This document shows, one piece after another, positions 1 through 7,869 of a DNA stretch of 58,650 nt. Position 1 is the first letter of the stretch; each line of letters starts with the position of its first letter. The stretch comes from Alexandriicola marinus (GTDB taxonomy: Bacteria; Pseudomonadota; Alphaproteobacteria; Rhodobacterales; Rhodobacteraceae), in contig NZ_RBVZ01000010.1 in the NCBI RefSeq assembly GCF_004000435.1, forward strand, positions 28,472-87,121, given 5' to 3'. Both the position numbers and the translations under genes were made by a program. A model generated the notes under the pieces. The model saw nothing but the letters and a program-made list of their open reading frames with translations, was not told where the DNA came from and made no database searches.

Positions 1-1238
1 TGAAGATAGAGCACATCCATCGGCAAGAGCGGCGGCACATAGCCCGCCTCTGCCAGTGCCATGCCCTCTGACTGCATCCGTCGCGACAGCGTGGTGTCGG
101 TGAAATCGAATTCGCCCGGCGCATCCAGCGCCTCGAAGACCGTTTCGATCATCCGCCTGATCCGGGCCTGATGGTCGGGATTGCCATCGGGATCGAGAAA
201 TCCGATTTCGGTCGCAGCCTCGGCAAGACCCGCGCTGTCGCCCGCGAGCCCTGCGCCCATCAGGCGGCGATACAGATCGACCAGCCCGGGATCGAGGGGG
301 CGGGTCGCGCCGAAATCCAGAAGAACGATCCGGCCGCTGTCCTTTTCGATCCGGTAATTGGCGAAATTCGGATCGCTTTGCATGACGCCGAAATCGAACA
401 ATTCGCGCAGCATCAGATCGACCAGATCATGTGCGATCCGGTTGCGCGTCTCGGGCGGGGCCGTCTCAGCGCTCTCGATCGGGTCGCTGTCGATATAACT
501 CATGGCGAGGATGTTCGGCGTGCTCCAGTCGTCGTGGAAGATCGGCAGGGTGAACCGTGGATCATCGGACAGGCGGGCGCCGAAATCCGCCAGATGCGCG
601 CCTTCGCGGGCGTAGTCGGTTTCCTCGTGGAGCTGGCGGCGGGCCTCGTCGAGATAGGGGCGCAGCTCGAACCCCTTGGGCAGCAATCCCGACAGGCGCA
701 CCAGCGCGCCCACGTTCGCCACATCACTATCGATGCTGCGGGCGACGCCGGGGTATTGCACCTTGATCGCCAGATCGCGCCCGTCGCGCATCCGCGCCCG
801 GTGGACCTGCCCGATGGACGCCGCGGCGATGGGGCGGACATCGAACCTTTCGAACCGGCGCAGCCAGTCTGCCCCCCATTCGGCAGTCAGCACCTTCTTG
901 AGCTGCGCGGGCGGCATGAAGTGCGCGTCGTCGCGCAGGCGGGCGAGGATGTTCGACAGTTCGGGGGGAAGCACCTCGCCCGTATCCATCGACAGAAGCT
1001 GGCCCACCTTCATCGCCGCGCCGCGCATATGCGCCAGTTCGTCGGCAAGCCGCTGGAGGTTCCCCGGCGTGATCAGCAGGCTGCGCCATTCGGGCCGCGT
1101 GCCGCGGCCCAGCTCGCGGATGCCGCCCAACGCGGCATTGCCCGCGATCCCGCTCGCCATCGACCCCAGCCGCGCGAAACGCGCGATGCGGCCGGATGGA
1201 ACGCGCAGGGCGCGCGCCTGCGAGGGGCGATCTGTCAT
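1..1238 (-). CDS. ABC1/AarF (UbiB-like) atypical kinase, C-terminus cut by window edge
   Basis: Reading leftward from the ATG at 1236-1238, the frame stays open to the window edge, giving about 412 residues without a stop. The translation shows the family hallmarks: a KxGQ segment near residue 77, an Ala-rich loop (AAASIGQVH) that replaces the usual glycine-rich ATP loop, an AIKVQYPG lysine motif, then DPNFANY and LLDFGATR for the catalytic and metal-binding Asp. ABC1/ADCK/UbiB proteins are atypical kinases or ATPases, many of which support ubiquinone biosynthesis; this one could equally be a paralogue of unknown role. A CGGAG lies about 8 nt before the ATG. It is downstream of acuI in the same direction but separated by a strong hairpin, so it is probably not part of the dmd operon. 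The family is certain; the specific substrate is not known. Confidence 0.85.
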   Translation of the reverse strand, partial: MTDRPSQARALRVPSGRIARFARLGSMASGIAGNAALGGIRELGRGTRPEWRSLLITPGNLQRLADELAHMRGAAMKVGQLLSMDTGEVLPPELSNILARLRDDAHFMPPAQLKKVLTAEWGADWLRRFERFDVRPIAAASIGQVHRARMRDGRDLAIKVQYPGVARSIDSDVANVGALVRLSGLLPKGFELRPYLDEARRQLHEETDYAREGAHLADFGARLSDDPRFTLPIFHDDWSTPNILAMSYIDSDPIESAETAPPETRNRIAHDLVDLMLRELFDFGVMQSDPNFANYRIEKDSGRIVLLDFGATRPLDPGLVDLYRRLMGAGLAGDSAGLAEAATEIGFLDPDGNPDHQARIRRMIETVFEALDAPGEFDFTDTTLSRRMQSEGMALAEAGYVPPLLPMDVLYL

Positions 1239-1239
1239 G

Positions 1240-1286
1240 GGCGGGGCTCCGGGTTCACTGTCGGGGAAGTAACCCGTAGCCCCGCC
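1240..1286 (-). terminator. Nested hairpin between acuI and the ABC1 gene
   Basis: Two concentric perfect inverted repeats are visible: GGCGGGGC (1240-1247) with GCCCCGCC (1279-1286), and inside it GGGTT (1251-1255) with AACCC (1271-1275). It starts 15 nt after the acuI stop on the minus strand. There is no T-run on the distal side, so it could be a Rho-dependent terminator or a 3'-end stabilising structure for the dmdA-acuI mRNA rather than a classical intrinsic terminator. Confidence 0.5.
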
Positions 1287-1300
1287 TGTTCAACCGGCCG

Positions 1301-2284
1301 TCAGGCCGTCACGTCGACGACCACCCGGCCCTTGACCTGACCCTTGAGGATATCGGCGCCCAGCCCGGGTAGATCGGCCAGCGTGGCGGGTTGGATCATC
1401 GTGTCGAGCTTGTCCATCGGAAGGTCGCGGGCGATCCGTTCCCATGCGCGCAAGCGATTCTCATAGGGCTGCATCACGCTGTCGATGCCCAGAAGGTTCA
1501 CGCCGCGCAACAGGAAGGGCACGACAGTCGCGGGCAGGCTCGCGCCACCGGCAAGCCCCACCGCCGCGACGCTGGCGCCATATTGCATCTGGCCCAGAAC
1601 GCGGGCGAGCATCGCTCCGCCCACTGCATCGACGCAGCCGCCCCATGTTTCGGCCTCGAGAGGGCGCTTGACCGTTTCGGCCAGGTCCTCGCGCGGAACG
1701 ATCTGCGCGGCGCCGAGGGATTTGAGGTAATCCCCGGTCTCGGGCCGGCCTGTCACGGCGGCGACGTGATGGCCCAGATTGGCAAGGATCGCCGTCGCGA
1801 CCGAACCCACACCACCCGCGGCGCCGGTTACAAGGACGGGTCCGTCCTTGATCCCGTGGTCCTCGAGCGCCATCACGGCCAGCATCGCGGTGAACCCGGC
1901 GGTGCCCACGGCCATGGCCTGCCGGGTGGTCAGGCCTTCGGGCAGGGGTACCAGCATGTCGGCGATGACGCGGGCCTTTTCGGCATAGCCGCCCCAGCGG
2001 TTTTCGCCCACGCGCCAGCCCGTCAGAACAACCTTGTCGCCCGGTTTGTAGCGGGCATCATCCGAGGCTTCGACCGTGCCTGCGAAGTCGATCCCCGGCA
2101 CATGCGGGTAGTTGCGCACCAGACCGCCGCCCGGCCCGATGCAGAGCCCGTCCTTGTAATTCACGGTGCTGTATTCGACGGCAACGGTCACGTCGCCTTC
2201 GGGCAGCCTGTCTTCGGCAATCTCCTGCACGGAGGCGGAGGTTTTGCCCTCGTCATCCTTTTCGACGATCAATGCCTTGAACAT
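1301..2284 (-). CDS. acuI: Acryloyl-CoA reductase (AcuI/YhdH family)
   Basis: The protein has 327 residues, normal for the AcuI/YhdH branch of zinc-free medium-chain dehydrogenases. An N-terminal GroES-like domain carries the YSTVNYKDGL and HVPGIDFAGTV motifs, followed by a Rossmann domain with GAAGGVGSVA near residues 154-163 for NADPH. AcuI reduces acryloyl-CoA to propionyl-CoA. In roseobacters it sits directly after dmdA and detoxifies reactive acryloyl-CoA arising from DMSP. The ATG at 2284 is chosen because GAGG precedes it by about 10 nt; an upstream in-frame TTG at 2299 overlaps the dmdA stop and is less likely. Only 11 nt separate it from dmdA, so translation is probably coupled. Cytoplasmic. 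Confidence 0.93.
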   Translation of the reverse strand: MFKALIVEKDDEGKTSASVQEIAEDRLPEGDVTVAVEYSTVNYKDGLCIGPGGGLVRNYPHVPGIDFAGTVEASDDARYKPGDKVVLTGWRVGENRWGGYAEKARVIADMLVPLPEGLTTRQAMAVGTAGFTAMLAVMALEDHGIKDGPVLVTGAAGGVGSVATAILANLGHHVAAVTGRPETGDYLKSLGAAQIVPREDLAETVKRPLEAETWGGCVDAVGGAMLARVLGQMQYGASVAAVGLAGGASLPATVVPFLLRGVNLLGIDSVMQPYENRLRAWERIARDLPMDKLDTMIQPATLADLPGLGADILKGQVKGRVVVDVTA

Positions 2285-2295
2285 GTGGGTAGTCC

Positions 2296-3405
2296 TCAAT
2301 TCCAGAATGTTTCATTCACGCGGGCCTGCCGCGGGCCTTCGGGCGTGTCGACGATCAGTTCGGTTCCTGCGTCCCAATGGGTCATCCGGACCATGCCGAT
2401 CGCGACATTCGTGTCGAAATCCGGCGACCATGCCGCCGACGAGACGCGCCCCACGACCTTGTCCCCGGCTCTCAGAGGCCAGAAGCGGTCACACAGGGGC
2501 ACGCGATCCCCGTCGATCGAGATGGCCCGTATCTGCTTGACCGGGCCTTCCTTTGCAACCCGAAGGAGCGCATCGCGCCCGATACAGCCGATCGCCGTCT
2601 GCGTATTGCAGAACCGCCCCAGCCCGCATTCGTGCGGCGTGTTGTCGTCGGTCATGTCGTTGCCATAGGACAGAAGCCCGCTTTCGACCCTCTCGATCAG
2701 GTTGGGGCAGCCGGCATGAACATCCATCCCGCGACCCGCCTCCATCAGCGCATTCCAGAGCGGCATGCCGAGGTCTTCGCCCTCGACATAGATTTCGAAC
2801 CCGCCCTGCTTGGAATAGCCCGACCGGGCGACGACCATGTCGCGCCCCTCGAAATCCAGATGCATGAACCGGAAGAACCGGATGTCGCGCACCACGTCGC
2901 CAAATACGGCGGCCATCAGATCATCGGCGCGCGGCCCCTGCACGGCCAGTGGCGAGACATCGGGCTCGTCGACCAGAACATCAAGCCGATATCCGTAGGC
3001 CAGCCCCTTGATCCAGTAGAGCAGATCACTGTCGGCGATGGAGATCCACCACCGGTCTTCGGCGAGCTTGACCGCGACCGGATCGTTGAGCATCCCGCCC
3101 GTCTCGTCGACGATGGGAATGTAATAGCATTGCCCCGGCAGCATCGGGCGCAGGTCGCGCGGTGTGAGGATCTGAACCAGCCGCCCGGCATCGGGCCCGC
3201 GCAGTTCGACCTGCCGTTCGCACGCGACGTCCCATATCTGGACGGCCTCCTTCAGGTGGCGGTAATCCTCTTCGACCGAGCGGAACACCGTCGGCAGAAG
3301 CATGTGGTTATAGACGGTGTAGGCCTTGACGCCCGCGGCCTCCACACCGTCGGAAAACGGGGTGCGCCGAACCCTGCGGGAAGGGGAGAGAAGAGCCGTT
3401 CGCAT
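2296..3405 (-). CDS. dmdA: Dimethylsulfoniopropionate demethylase DmdA
   Basis: The protein has 369 residues and GcvT/aminomethyltransferase fold, the length expected for DmdA. Recognisable DmdA stretches include TPFSDGVEAAGVKAYTVYNH at the start, a CYYIPIVDETGGMLNDP block, SGYSKQGGFEIYVEG and a GLLSYGNDMT region. DmdA transfers a methyl group from DMSP to tetrahydrofolate, giving methylmercaptopropionate and 5-methyl-THF. The directly following acuI strongly supports this over glycine cleavage T protein, since no gcvH or gcvP is nearby. Start at 3405 because AGGAG lies about 11 nt upstream and the family consensus begins there; an extended frame to 3522 lacks family similarity. The next upstream gene in the same direction is DUF1326, 46 nt away. 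Confidence 0.93.
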   Translation of the reverse strand: MRTALLSPSRRVRRTPFSDGVEAAGVKAYTVYNHMLLPTVFRSVEEDYRHLKEAVQIWDVACERQVELRGPDAGRLVQILTPRDLRPMLPGQCYYIPIVDETGGMLNDPVAVKLAEDRWWISIADSDLLYWIKGLAYGYRLDVLVDEPDVSPLAVQGPRADDLMAAVFGDVVRDIRFFRFMHLDFEGRDMVVARSGYSKQGGFEIYVEGEDLGMPLWNALMEAGRGMDVHAGCPNLIERVESGLLSYGNDMTDDNTPHECGLGRFCNTQTAIGCIGRDALLRVAKEGPVKQIRAISIDGDRVPLCDRFWPLRAGDKVVGRVSSAAWSPDFDTNVAIGMVRMTHWDAGTELIVDTPEGPRQARVNETFWN

Positions 3406-3451
3406 GACTGCGCGATCTCCTGAATCGGGGTTGATGGGAAAAGCCGGACCG

Positions 3452-4081
3452 TCAGTTCGGTCCGCGCCAGTCGATCTGGCAAATCTCGGCCGAGCGGCCG
3501 TCGAAATCCCAGACCCGGCCATAGGCGCGCACGCGGCCCTTGGTGGCGGTGGCGACGGTGATATCGGGGCCCATCCAGTAATCGGTGTTCTGCACGACCG
3601 TTTCCTGCCCCTTTGCGTTGGTCACAGGCACGATCTCGCCCTGGATCTTCTTGCCGACCATGAGCCGGCGGGCGTTGCCCTCGGTCTCGAAGGTGACGGG
3701 CGCGCGTTCGGCGCCCAGAAACTCGCTCACCAGCATCCCGAAAAGCCCCGTGGTGCCGCGCGCCGCGCCCGAGAAGATCGCCACCAGCGCGTCATAGGCG
3801 GCCTCGCTGGCGCGGTCGTCGATATAGGCGGCGGCCTTCCAGTTGCCGCGACCCATATTGCCGGGGATATCCATGATCAGCCCGACGTTCAGGCCCGACA
3901 GGCTTTCGTCGCCAAAGGCGCCCTCGTCGATGCGGATCCCGACCCACGCCTGGCAATAGCCTTCGGTCGGCGGATGCTTTCCAAGGCTTACCACGCAGGG
4001 GCAGAAGACGGTGCAATTGCAGTTCAGGATCAGCTCTCCCTTGAGCGTCCAGTCGGGGATGGTCGCGGCGTCGAGTGGCAT
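3452..4081 (-). CDS. DUF1326 domain protein
   Basis: The protein has 209 residues. The N-terminus shows a cysteine cluster, LNCNCTVFCPC (four Cys around residues 20-29), typical of DUF1326 and suggestive of metal binding. The remainder is a beta-rich globular domain with no signal peptide or membrane segment. DUF1326 proteins are commonly encoded beside DUF2182 membrane proteins, as here: the DUF2182 gene ends 16 nt upstream. Position between a GntR regulator and dmdA suggests expression with DMSP genes, but no biochemical function is assigned to the family that I can state with confidence. A role in metal or thiol handling is only a guess. Confidence 0.85.
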   Translation of the reverse strand: MPLDAATIPDWTLKGELILNCNCTVFCPCVVSLGKHPPTEGYCQAWVGIRIDEGAFGDESLSGLNVGLIMDIPGNMGRGNWKAAAYIDDRASEAAYDALVAIFSGAARGTTGLFGMLVSEFLGAERAPVTFETEGNARRLMVGKKIQGEIVPVTNAKGQETVVQNTDYWMGPDITVATATKGRVRAYGRVWDFDGRSAEICQIDWRGPN

Positions 4082-4097
4082 GGTGGTTTCCTCCGGG

Positions 4098-4850
4098 TCA
4101 GAACAGGGGCAGGGCGAGGCCCGCGCCGATCAGCGCGACGCCAAGCGGGCGTGTCATGTGGCGCCCGATCTCGGGCAGTTTTTCGAGTGTCATCAGCACG
4201 AGGGCGAGGCCCATGAACACAAGGTTCATCGTCCCGCCCACGAACCCCAGCGCCATCAGCGCCCAGCAGCAGCCAAGACAATCGAGCCCGAGGCGCAGGC
4301 CGTTGCGGAACGGGCCCTCGTCCCAGTGCTGCATGAAAAATGTGAGCGGCGCGCGGCAGCGCGACAGGCAGGCCTCTTTCAACGCGCTGAACTGGTACAG
4401 CCCCGCGCCGATCAGAAGCGTCATGGTCAGCGGCACCGACAGGCTTTGTCCGAGGCTTCCGATCAGGCCTGCGCGGAACAAGGTCACTTGCGCGGCCGCT
4501 GCAAGGACCGAAAATCCGAGCCAGACCGCGAGATATCCCCCGACGAGCCGCCAGAACCCCGTCGCCGCCACGTTGGACAAATCGTCATAGGTGGCCAGCG
4601 CAGGAAGGATCGTCGGCGCCATCATCGCGGCGCTCATCAGCGCCCACATGGCCAACGATGCCGGATAGCTTTGGGCGCCCAAAGCGCCACCGCAAAGGAA
4701 CTCGATGATCGAGGCGCCGTAGGTCGCCTCCAGAGACCGGAGCTCTGCCGGGATCGCCATGGCAAACAGTGCTGCCCAGCAGACCAGAAGCCCGCCAAAA
4801 AATGCGAGCCAATGTGCCCGGCCGAGCGATCTGATACGCATTGCGAGCAA
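4098..4850 (-). CDS. DUF2182 family integral membrane protein
   Basis: About 250 residues with six or more hydrophobic helices. It carries the family's cysteine motifs: KEACLSRC in the middle and LDCLGCCWALM two helices later, plus a conserved MSAAMMAP helix. These suggest a membrane metal site. The start is uncertain. A TTG at 4850 follows AAGGAGG by 9 nt, an ATG lies at 4841, and the longest frame begins with an ATG at 4904, which would leave no room for a promoter before the divergent GntR start at 4920; I favour the TTG. It pairs with DUF1326 16 nt downstream. No function is established; the family is sometimes labelled a predicted metal-binding membrane protein. Confidence 0.82.
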   Translation of the reverse strand: MLAMRIRSLGRAHWLAFFGGLLVCWAALFAMAIPAELRSLEATYGASIIEFLCGGALGAQSYPASLAMWALMSAAMMAPTILPALATYDDLSNVAATGFWRLVGGYLAVWLGFSVLAAAAQVTLFRAGLIGSLGQSLSVPLTMTLLIGAGLYQFSALKEACLSRCRAPLTFFMQHWDEGPFRNGLRLGLDCLGCCWALMALGFVGGTMNLVFMGLALVLMTLEKLPEIGRHMTRPLGVALIGAGLALPLF

Positions 4851-4900
4851 GGCTGCGCTCCTCCTTGCAACCGGCCTCCGACTTGATTTTAAAATGCCTG

Positions 4901-4912
4901 ACATTTAAATGT
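4901..4912. promoter_or_regulatory. 12-bp perfect palindrome in the divergent GntR/DUF2182 promoter
   Basis: ACATTTAAATGT is a perfect palindrome located 7 nt before the GntR ATG. It is embedded in an AT-rich island that contrasts with the high-GC surroundings. It is a candidate autoregulatory operator for the GntR protein and may also overlap the leftward promoter of DUF2182-DUF1326-dmdA-acuI. It lacks the textbook TNGTnnnACNA FadR-type core, so the assignment is tentative. Confidence 0.4.
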
Positions 4913-4919
4913 ATGACAA

Positions 4920-5654
4920 ATGAAAAAAGACAAACGAAAACAACAGCCGGATCTGCCGGCCCAGATCGCCAAGGCCCTCAGGGACGCGATCCTGTCGGGG
5001 GAGCTGACCGCCGATGACCGGCTTCCGTCCGAATCGGATCTGGCCGAGACCTTCGAGGTGTCGCGCCCGACGGTGCGCGAGGCGCTCAAGCGGCTGGCTG
5101 CGCAATCGCTGATCCGGACGGAACGCGGCGCCTTTGGGGGCGCCTTCGTGCGGCGGCTGTCCTATCCCGAGGCGCAGTCGCTCCATGCGACGACGTCGAC
5201 CCTGCTTCTGTCGATCAACGAGGTCAGCTTCGAGGTCGCCTGCGAGGCGCGCTATGCCATGGAGAAGTCCTGCACCGCGCTTGCGGCAGAGCGGCGCAGC
5301 AGCGATGACCTTGCCGCCATGCGCGCCGAGATTCACCGTCAGGGCCAGCCGGGGCTGAGCGACGAGGCGTTCTGCGCCTCGGACGTGGCGCTGCACCGCG
5401 CGCTTGTCGATGCGGCGGGCAATCCGATCCTGTCCTATCAGCTGGCAGGCGCGGTCGAGGCAATGCAGCCCCTGATGAACATGATCACGTTCTCCGCGCG
5501 GTCGCGCGAACAGATCGTGCTGCTCCACACGAGGCTGACCGATGCGATCGAGGCACAGGATCCGCTTGCGGCAGACCTGATCCTGACCGAACTGGAGCGC
5601 TATACGCTCGAGTTGGGTCGAAAGTTCATCGACGCGCGCAACATGGCTGTCTGA
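4920..5654 (+). CDS. GntR-family (FadR/FCD subfamily) transcriptional regulator
   Basis: The protein has 244 residues: a winged HTH at about residues 12-75 (LPSESDLAETFEVSRPTVREALKRL spans the recognition region) followed by an all-helical FCD ligand domain from about residue 95. The DVALHRAL motif supplies the Asp and His that usually hold a metal in FCD domains, with another His in the HTRLTDAI segment; the last usual His appears as Glu in LTELERY. It is divergent from the dmd group and is the natural candidate for controlling it, since GntR regulators next to dmdA are known in roseobacters. Here, however, two extra genes lie between regulator and dmdA. The ligand could be acryloyl-CoA or another DMSP-derived acid; this is inference. 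Confidence 0.88.
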   Translation: MKKDKRKQQPDLPAQIAKALRDAILSGELTADDRLPSESDLAETFEVSRPTVREALKRLAAQSLIRTERGAFGGAFVRRLSYPEAQSLHATTSTLLLSINEVSFEVACEARYAMEKSCTALAAERRSSDDLAAMRAEIHRQGQPGLSDEAFCASDVALHRALVDAAGNPILSYQLAGAVEAMQPLMNMITFSARSREQIVLLHTRLTDAIEAQDPLAADLILTELERYTLELGRKFIDARNMAV

Positions 5655-5825
5655 TGAGGCCTGCCCATTGGCCGGTGCCCCGATATCCAGAGGTGTTCTG
5701 GTTCCTCGACAGGTGATCGGCGCGCCCTGCCGGACCGTTCCGATCCCCTGGCATTGGCGCGATTGCGCGGGGGCGGCATTTCGGTCGCTTGTCAGGGTCC
5801 GCCGTGAAAGATACTTTTCACCGTC

Positions 5826-6671
5826 ATGGCCTCTGATCCCTCCACCTCCTTCGTCTCGCGCGTGCAATCGGCGCTCGAGACCCTGCATCCGTCGGAACGG
5901 CGGCTCGCCGAGGCGATCCTGAATTTCCCCGGCCAGATCGCCAGCTATACGGCAACTGAGCTGGCGCAGATGGCCGGCGTCTCGAACGCGACAGTCACCC
6001 GGTTCGTGCGCAAGATCGGCTATGGCTCCTTCGAGGAGGCCCGGCAGGCCGTCCGGTCTGAACAAAGCGCAGGTGCCGCCTTGTTTCGCGTGGACGGCGC
6101 CGGAGACGAGTTGAAGACCGAACTTGCCGGCCATCTCGAGCAATCCCTTGTCAATCTCGAGCAGACCCTGTCGCTGGTTGAACCGGGCACGCTCGATGCG
6201 CTGGTCGACCGGATGCTGAACGCACCGCGCCTGTGGGTTCTGGGGTTCCGGGCCGGGCAATCCTTTGCGCGCTATCTGGGCTGGCAGGTCCTGCAGGTGC
6301 GGTCGGAGGTGACGGTTCTGCCCCGGGACGGCGAAACGCTGGCCGAAAGCGTCGCGGCGATCCAGCCCGAAGACTGCGTTATCCTGTTCGTGTTGCGCCG
6401 CCCGCCACGCATCGTCGTGGACCTGCCCGAACAGCTGCGGGCAACCGGGGCATCGGTCGCGCTGATCGGGGATCTCCCGGGGCTGCAGGACCTGCCGTCG
6501 CGCTGGCGGGTGGCCTGTGCCACGGGGAGTTCGGGGCCGCTGTTCAACCATGTCGGCGTCATGGCGATCTGCAACCTGCTGGCCTCCCGCGCGGTTGAAC
6601 AGATGGGCCCCGAGGCGCGGCGGCGACTCAGCCGTATCGAGAGCCTGCACGAGACGCTGGGGGAGCTTTGA
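5826..6671 (+). CDS. MurR/RpiR-family transcriptional regulator
   Basis: The protein has 281 residues. The N-terminal HTH_6 domain (about residues 8-80) contains LHPSERRLAEAIL and TELAQMAGVSNATVTRFVRKIGY, classic for RpiR. The C-terminal SIS domain (about 120-265) begins LWVLGFRAGQSFARYL. SIS domains bind phosphosugars or other small ligands. The gene lies upstream of a TRAP transporter in the same direction with a perfect 16-bp palindrome in between, so it probably controls that transporter. A 170-nt region with no recognisable gene precedes it. Confidence 0.9.
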   Translation: MASDPSTSFVSRVQSALETLHPSERRLAEAILNFPGQIASYTATELAQMAGVSNATVTRFVRKIGYGSFEEARQAVRSEQSAGAALFRVDGAGDELKTELAGHLEQSLVNLEQTLSLVEPGTLDALVDRMLNAPRLWVLGFRAGQSFARYLGWQVLQVRSEVTVLPRDGETLAESVAAIQPEDCVILFVLRRPPRIVVDLPEQLRATGASVALIGDLPGLQDLPSRWRVACATGSSGPLFNHVGVMAICNLLASRAVEQMGPEARRRLSRIESLHETLGEL

Positions 6672-6770
6672 GGCCGCGACAGGCGTCAAGGACCCGCAAA
6701 ACAGACTATCAGATCATCCGGGATGCTGCCGAAAATCCGGGCACTTCATGTCTGGGTGGACGATCTGCTG

Positions 6771-6786
6771 TGAAAACATGTTTTCA
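6771..6786. promoter_or_regulatory. Perfect 16-bp palindrome, probable RpiR operator for the TRAP operon
   Basis: TGAAAACATGTTTTCA is a perfect palindrome about 80 nt upstream of the TRAP binding-protein start. A looser second site follows, with TGAAAA at 6800-6805 and TTTTCG at 6821-6826. TGAAA/TTTCA half-sites fit what is known for SIS-domain RpiR regulators. It lies between the RpiR gene and its presumed target. Confidence 0.6.
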
Positions 6787-6864
6787 TGATCGGTTTCTGT
6801 GAAAATCTCATTGCATGAAGTTTTCGTCCGATTATCAGTCATCCCATCCGAAAGGACTGCACTC

Positions 6865-7845
6865 ATGAAGACACTGAGAAATTCCGTTTTCGCCGGCGCA
6901 CTGGCCGCCCTTGTTCCCGCCATCGCATCCGCTCAGGCGGTCTTGCAGATCAACTCCTCCCTGCCCGAAGGCTCCTTCGCGCATGTGTTCCTTCTGGAAT
7001 ACGAAGAGCGCCTCGAAGCCGCCGCCCCCGGGGAGATCGACGTGCAGATCTTCATGTCGAACACGCTGGGCAAGGAAGAAGACGTGCTTCAGGGCCTTGG
7101 CCTCGGCACGCATCACGCCTCTCTCTCTGCCTCGGCGGTCTCTCAGATCAACACGCGCACGGCGATTTTCGATCTGCCCTACCTCTTTGAGGATCGCGCC
7201 GCCGTGCAGGCCTTTGCCGCCAGTCCCGCGGGCGAGATGCTGGCAGAGGGGTTCGAAGGCTCGGGCATGGTTCTGGCCGCGATGTGGGATAACGGCTTCC
7301 GTCAGATCACCAACAACGTGCGTCCGATCGTGACACCAGCCGATCTTGACGGCCTCAAGATCCGGACGCCGACGAGCCGCCAGCGGGTCGAGATGTTCAA
7401 CACGCTGGGCGCCAATGCGACGCCCTTGTCCTTCGGCGAGGTCTATTCCGCGCTCGATCAGGGCACGATCGATGGGCAGGAAAACCCGGCGAACGTCGTC
7501 GATACGGCCAAGCTGTTCGAGGTGCAGGGCTACATGTCGCTGTCGAACCACGTCTATCTGCCGACCTTCCTCGTCTTCGGGGAGCCCTATCTGGCCAGCC
7601 TCGATCCCGAATTGCGCGAGACCGTCTTTGACGTCGCGCAGGAGTTGTCGGCCTGGACGTTCGAATGGGGCGAAACCACCGATACCGAGACGATCGCCGC
7701 CCTGTCCGACAAGATCGCGGTCAACGAGATCGACTTCGCGGCGTTCCAGGCGGCTTCCGCGCCGCTTTACGAAAGCCCGACCTTCGTCGACGTGATCGGC
7801 GCCGACATGATCGCCGCGACCAAGACCGCATTGGGTATCGAATAA
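6865..7845 (+). CDS. TRAP transporter substrate-binding protein (DctP family)
   Basis: The mature protein follows a clear signal peptide: basic MKTLRNSV, hydrophobic core, cleavage after ASA at about residue 23. DctP landmarks are present: PEGSFAHVF near the N-terminus, LKIRTPTSRQRVEMF with the ligand-binding Arg, and GTIDGQENP. It captures an organic acid-type substrate in the periplasm for the DctQ/DctM pair that follows. ATG at 6865 is chosen because AAAGGA precedes it and the signal peptide begins there. The substrate cannot be read from sequence; the downstream racemase-fold gene hints at a carboxylate or hydantoin-like compound. Confidence 0.93.
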   Translation: MKTLRNSVFAGALAALVPAIASAQAVLQINSSLPEGSFAHVFLLEYEERLEAAAPGEIDVQIFMSNTLGKEEDVLQGLGLGTHHASLSASAVSQINTRTAIFDLPYLFEDRAAVQAFAASPAGEMLAEGFEGSGMVLAAMWDNGFRQITNNVRPIVTPADLDGLKIRTPTSRQRVEMFNTLGANATPLSFGEVYSALDQGTIDGQENPANVVDTAKLFEVQGYMSLSNHVYLPTFLVFGEPYLASLDPELRETVFDVAQELSAWTFEWGETTDTETIAALSDKIAVNEIDFAAFQAASAPLYESPTFVDVIGADMIAATKTALGIE

Positions 7846-7869
7846 GCGATAGAGAAGGGCAGGCACGTC

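Noticed and set aside
171-1340. Long plus-strand open frame (389 codons) over the ABC1 gene
   Set aside because: Composition is Arg/Gln/His-rich with no family motif, while the minus strand gives a clear ABC1/AarF kinase over the same bases.
2296-3405. Glycine cleavage T protein as an alternative to DmdA
   Set aside because: No other glycine cleavage genes are present, DmdA-specific sequence blocks are recognisable and acuI follows immediately.
4905-6689. 594-codon minus-strand frame across the GntR and RpiR genes
   Set aside because: It is antisense to two unmistakable HTH regulators and has low-complexity Arg/Gly/Gln composition; a high-GC shadow frame.
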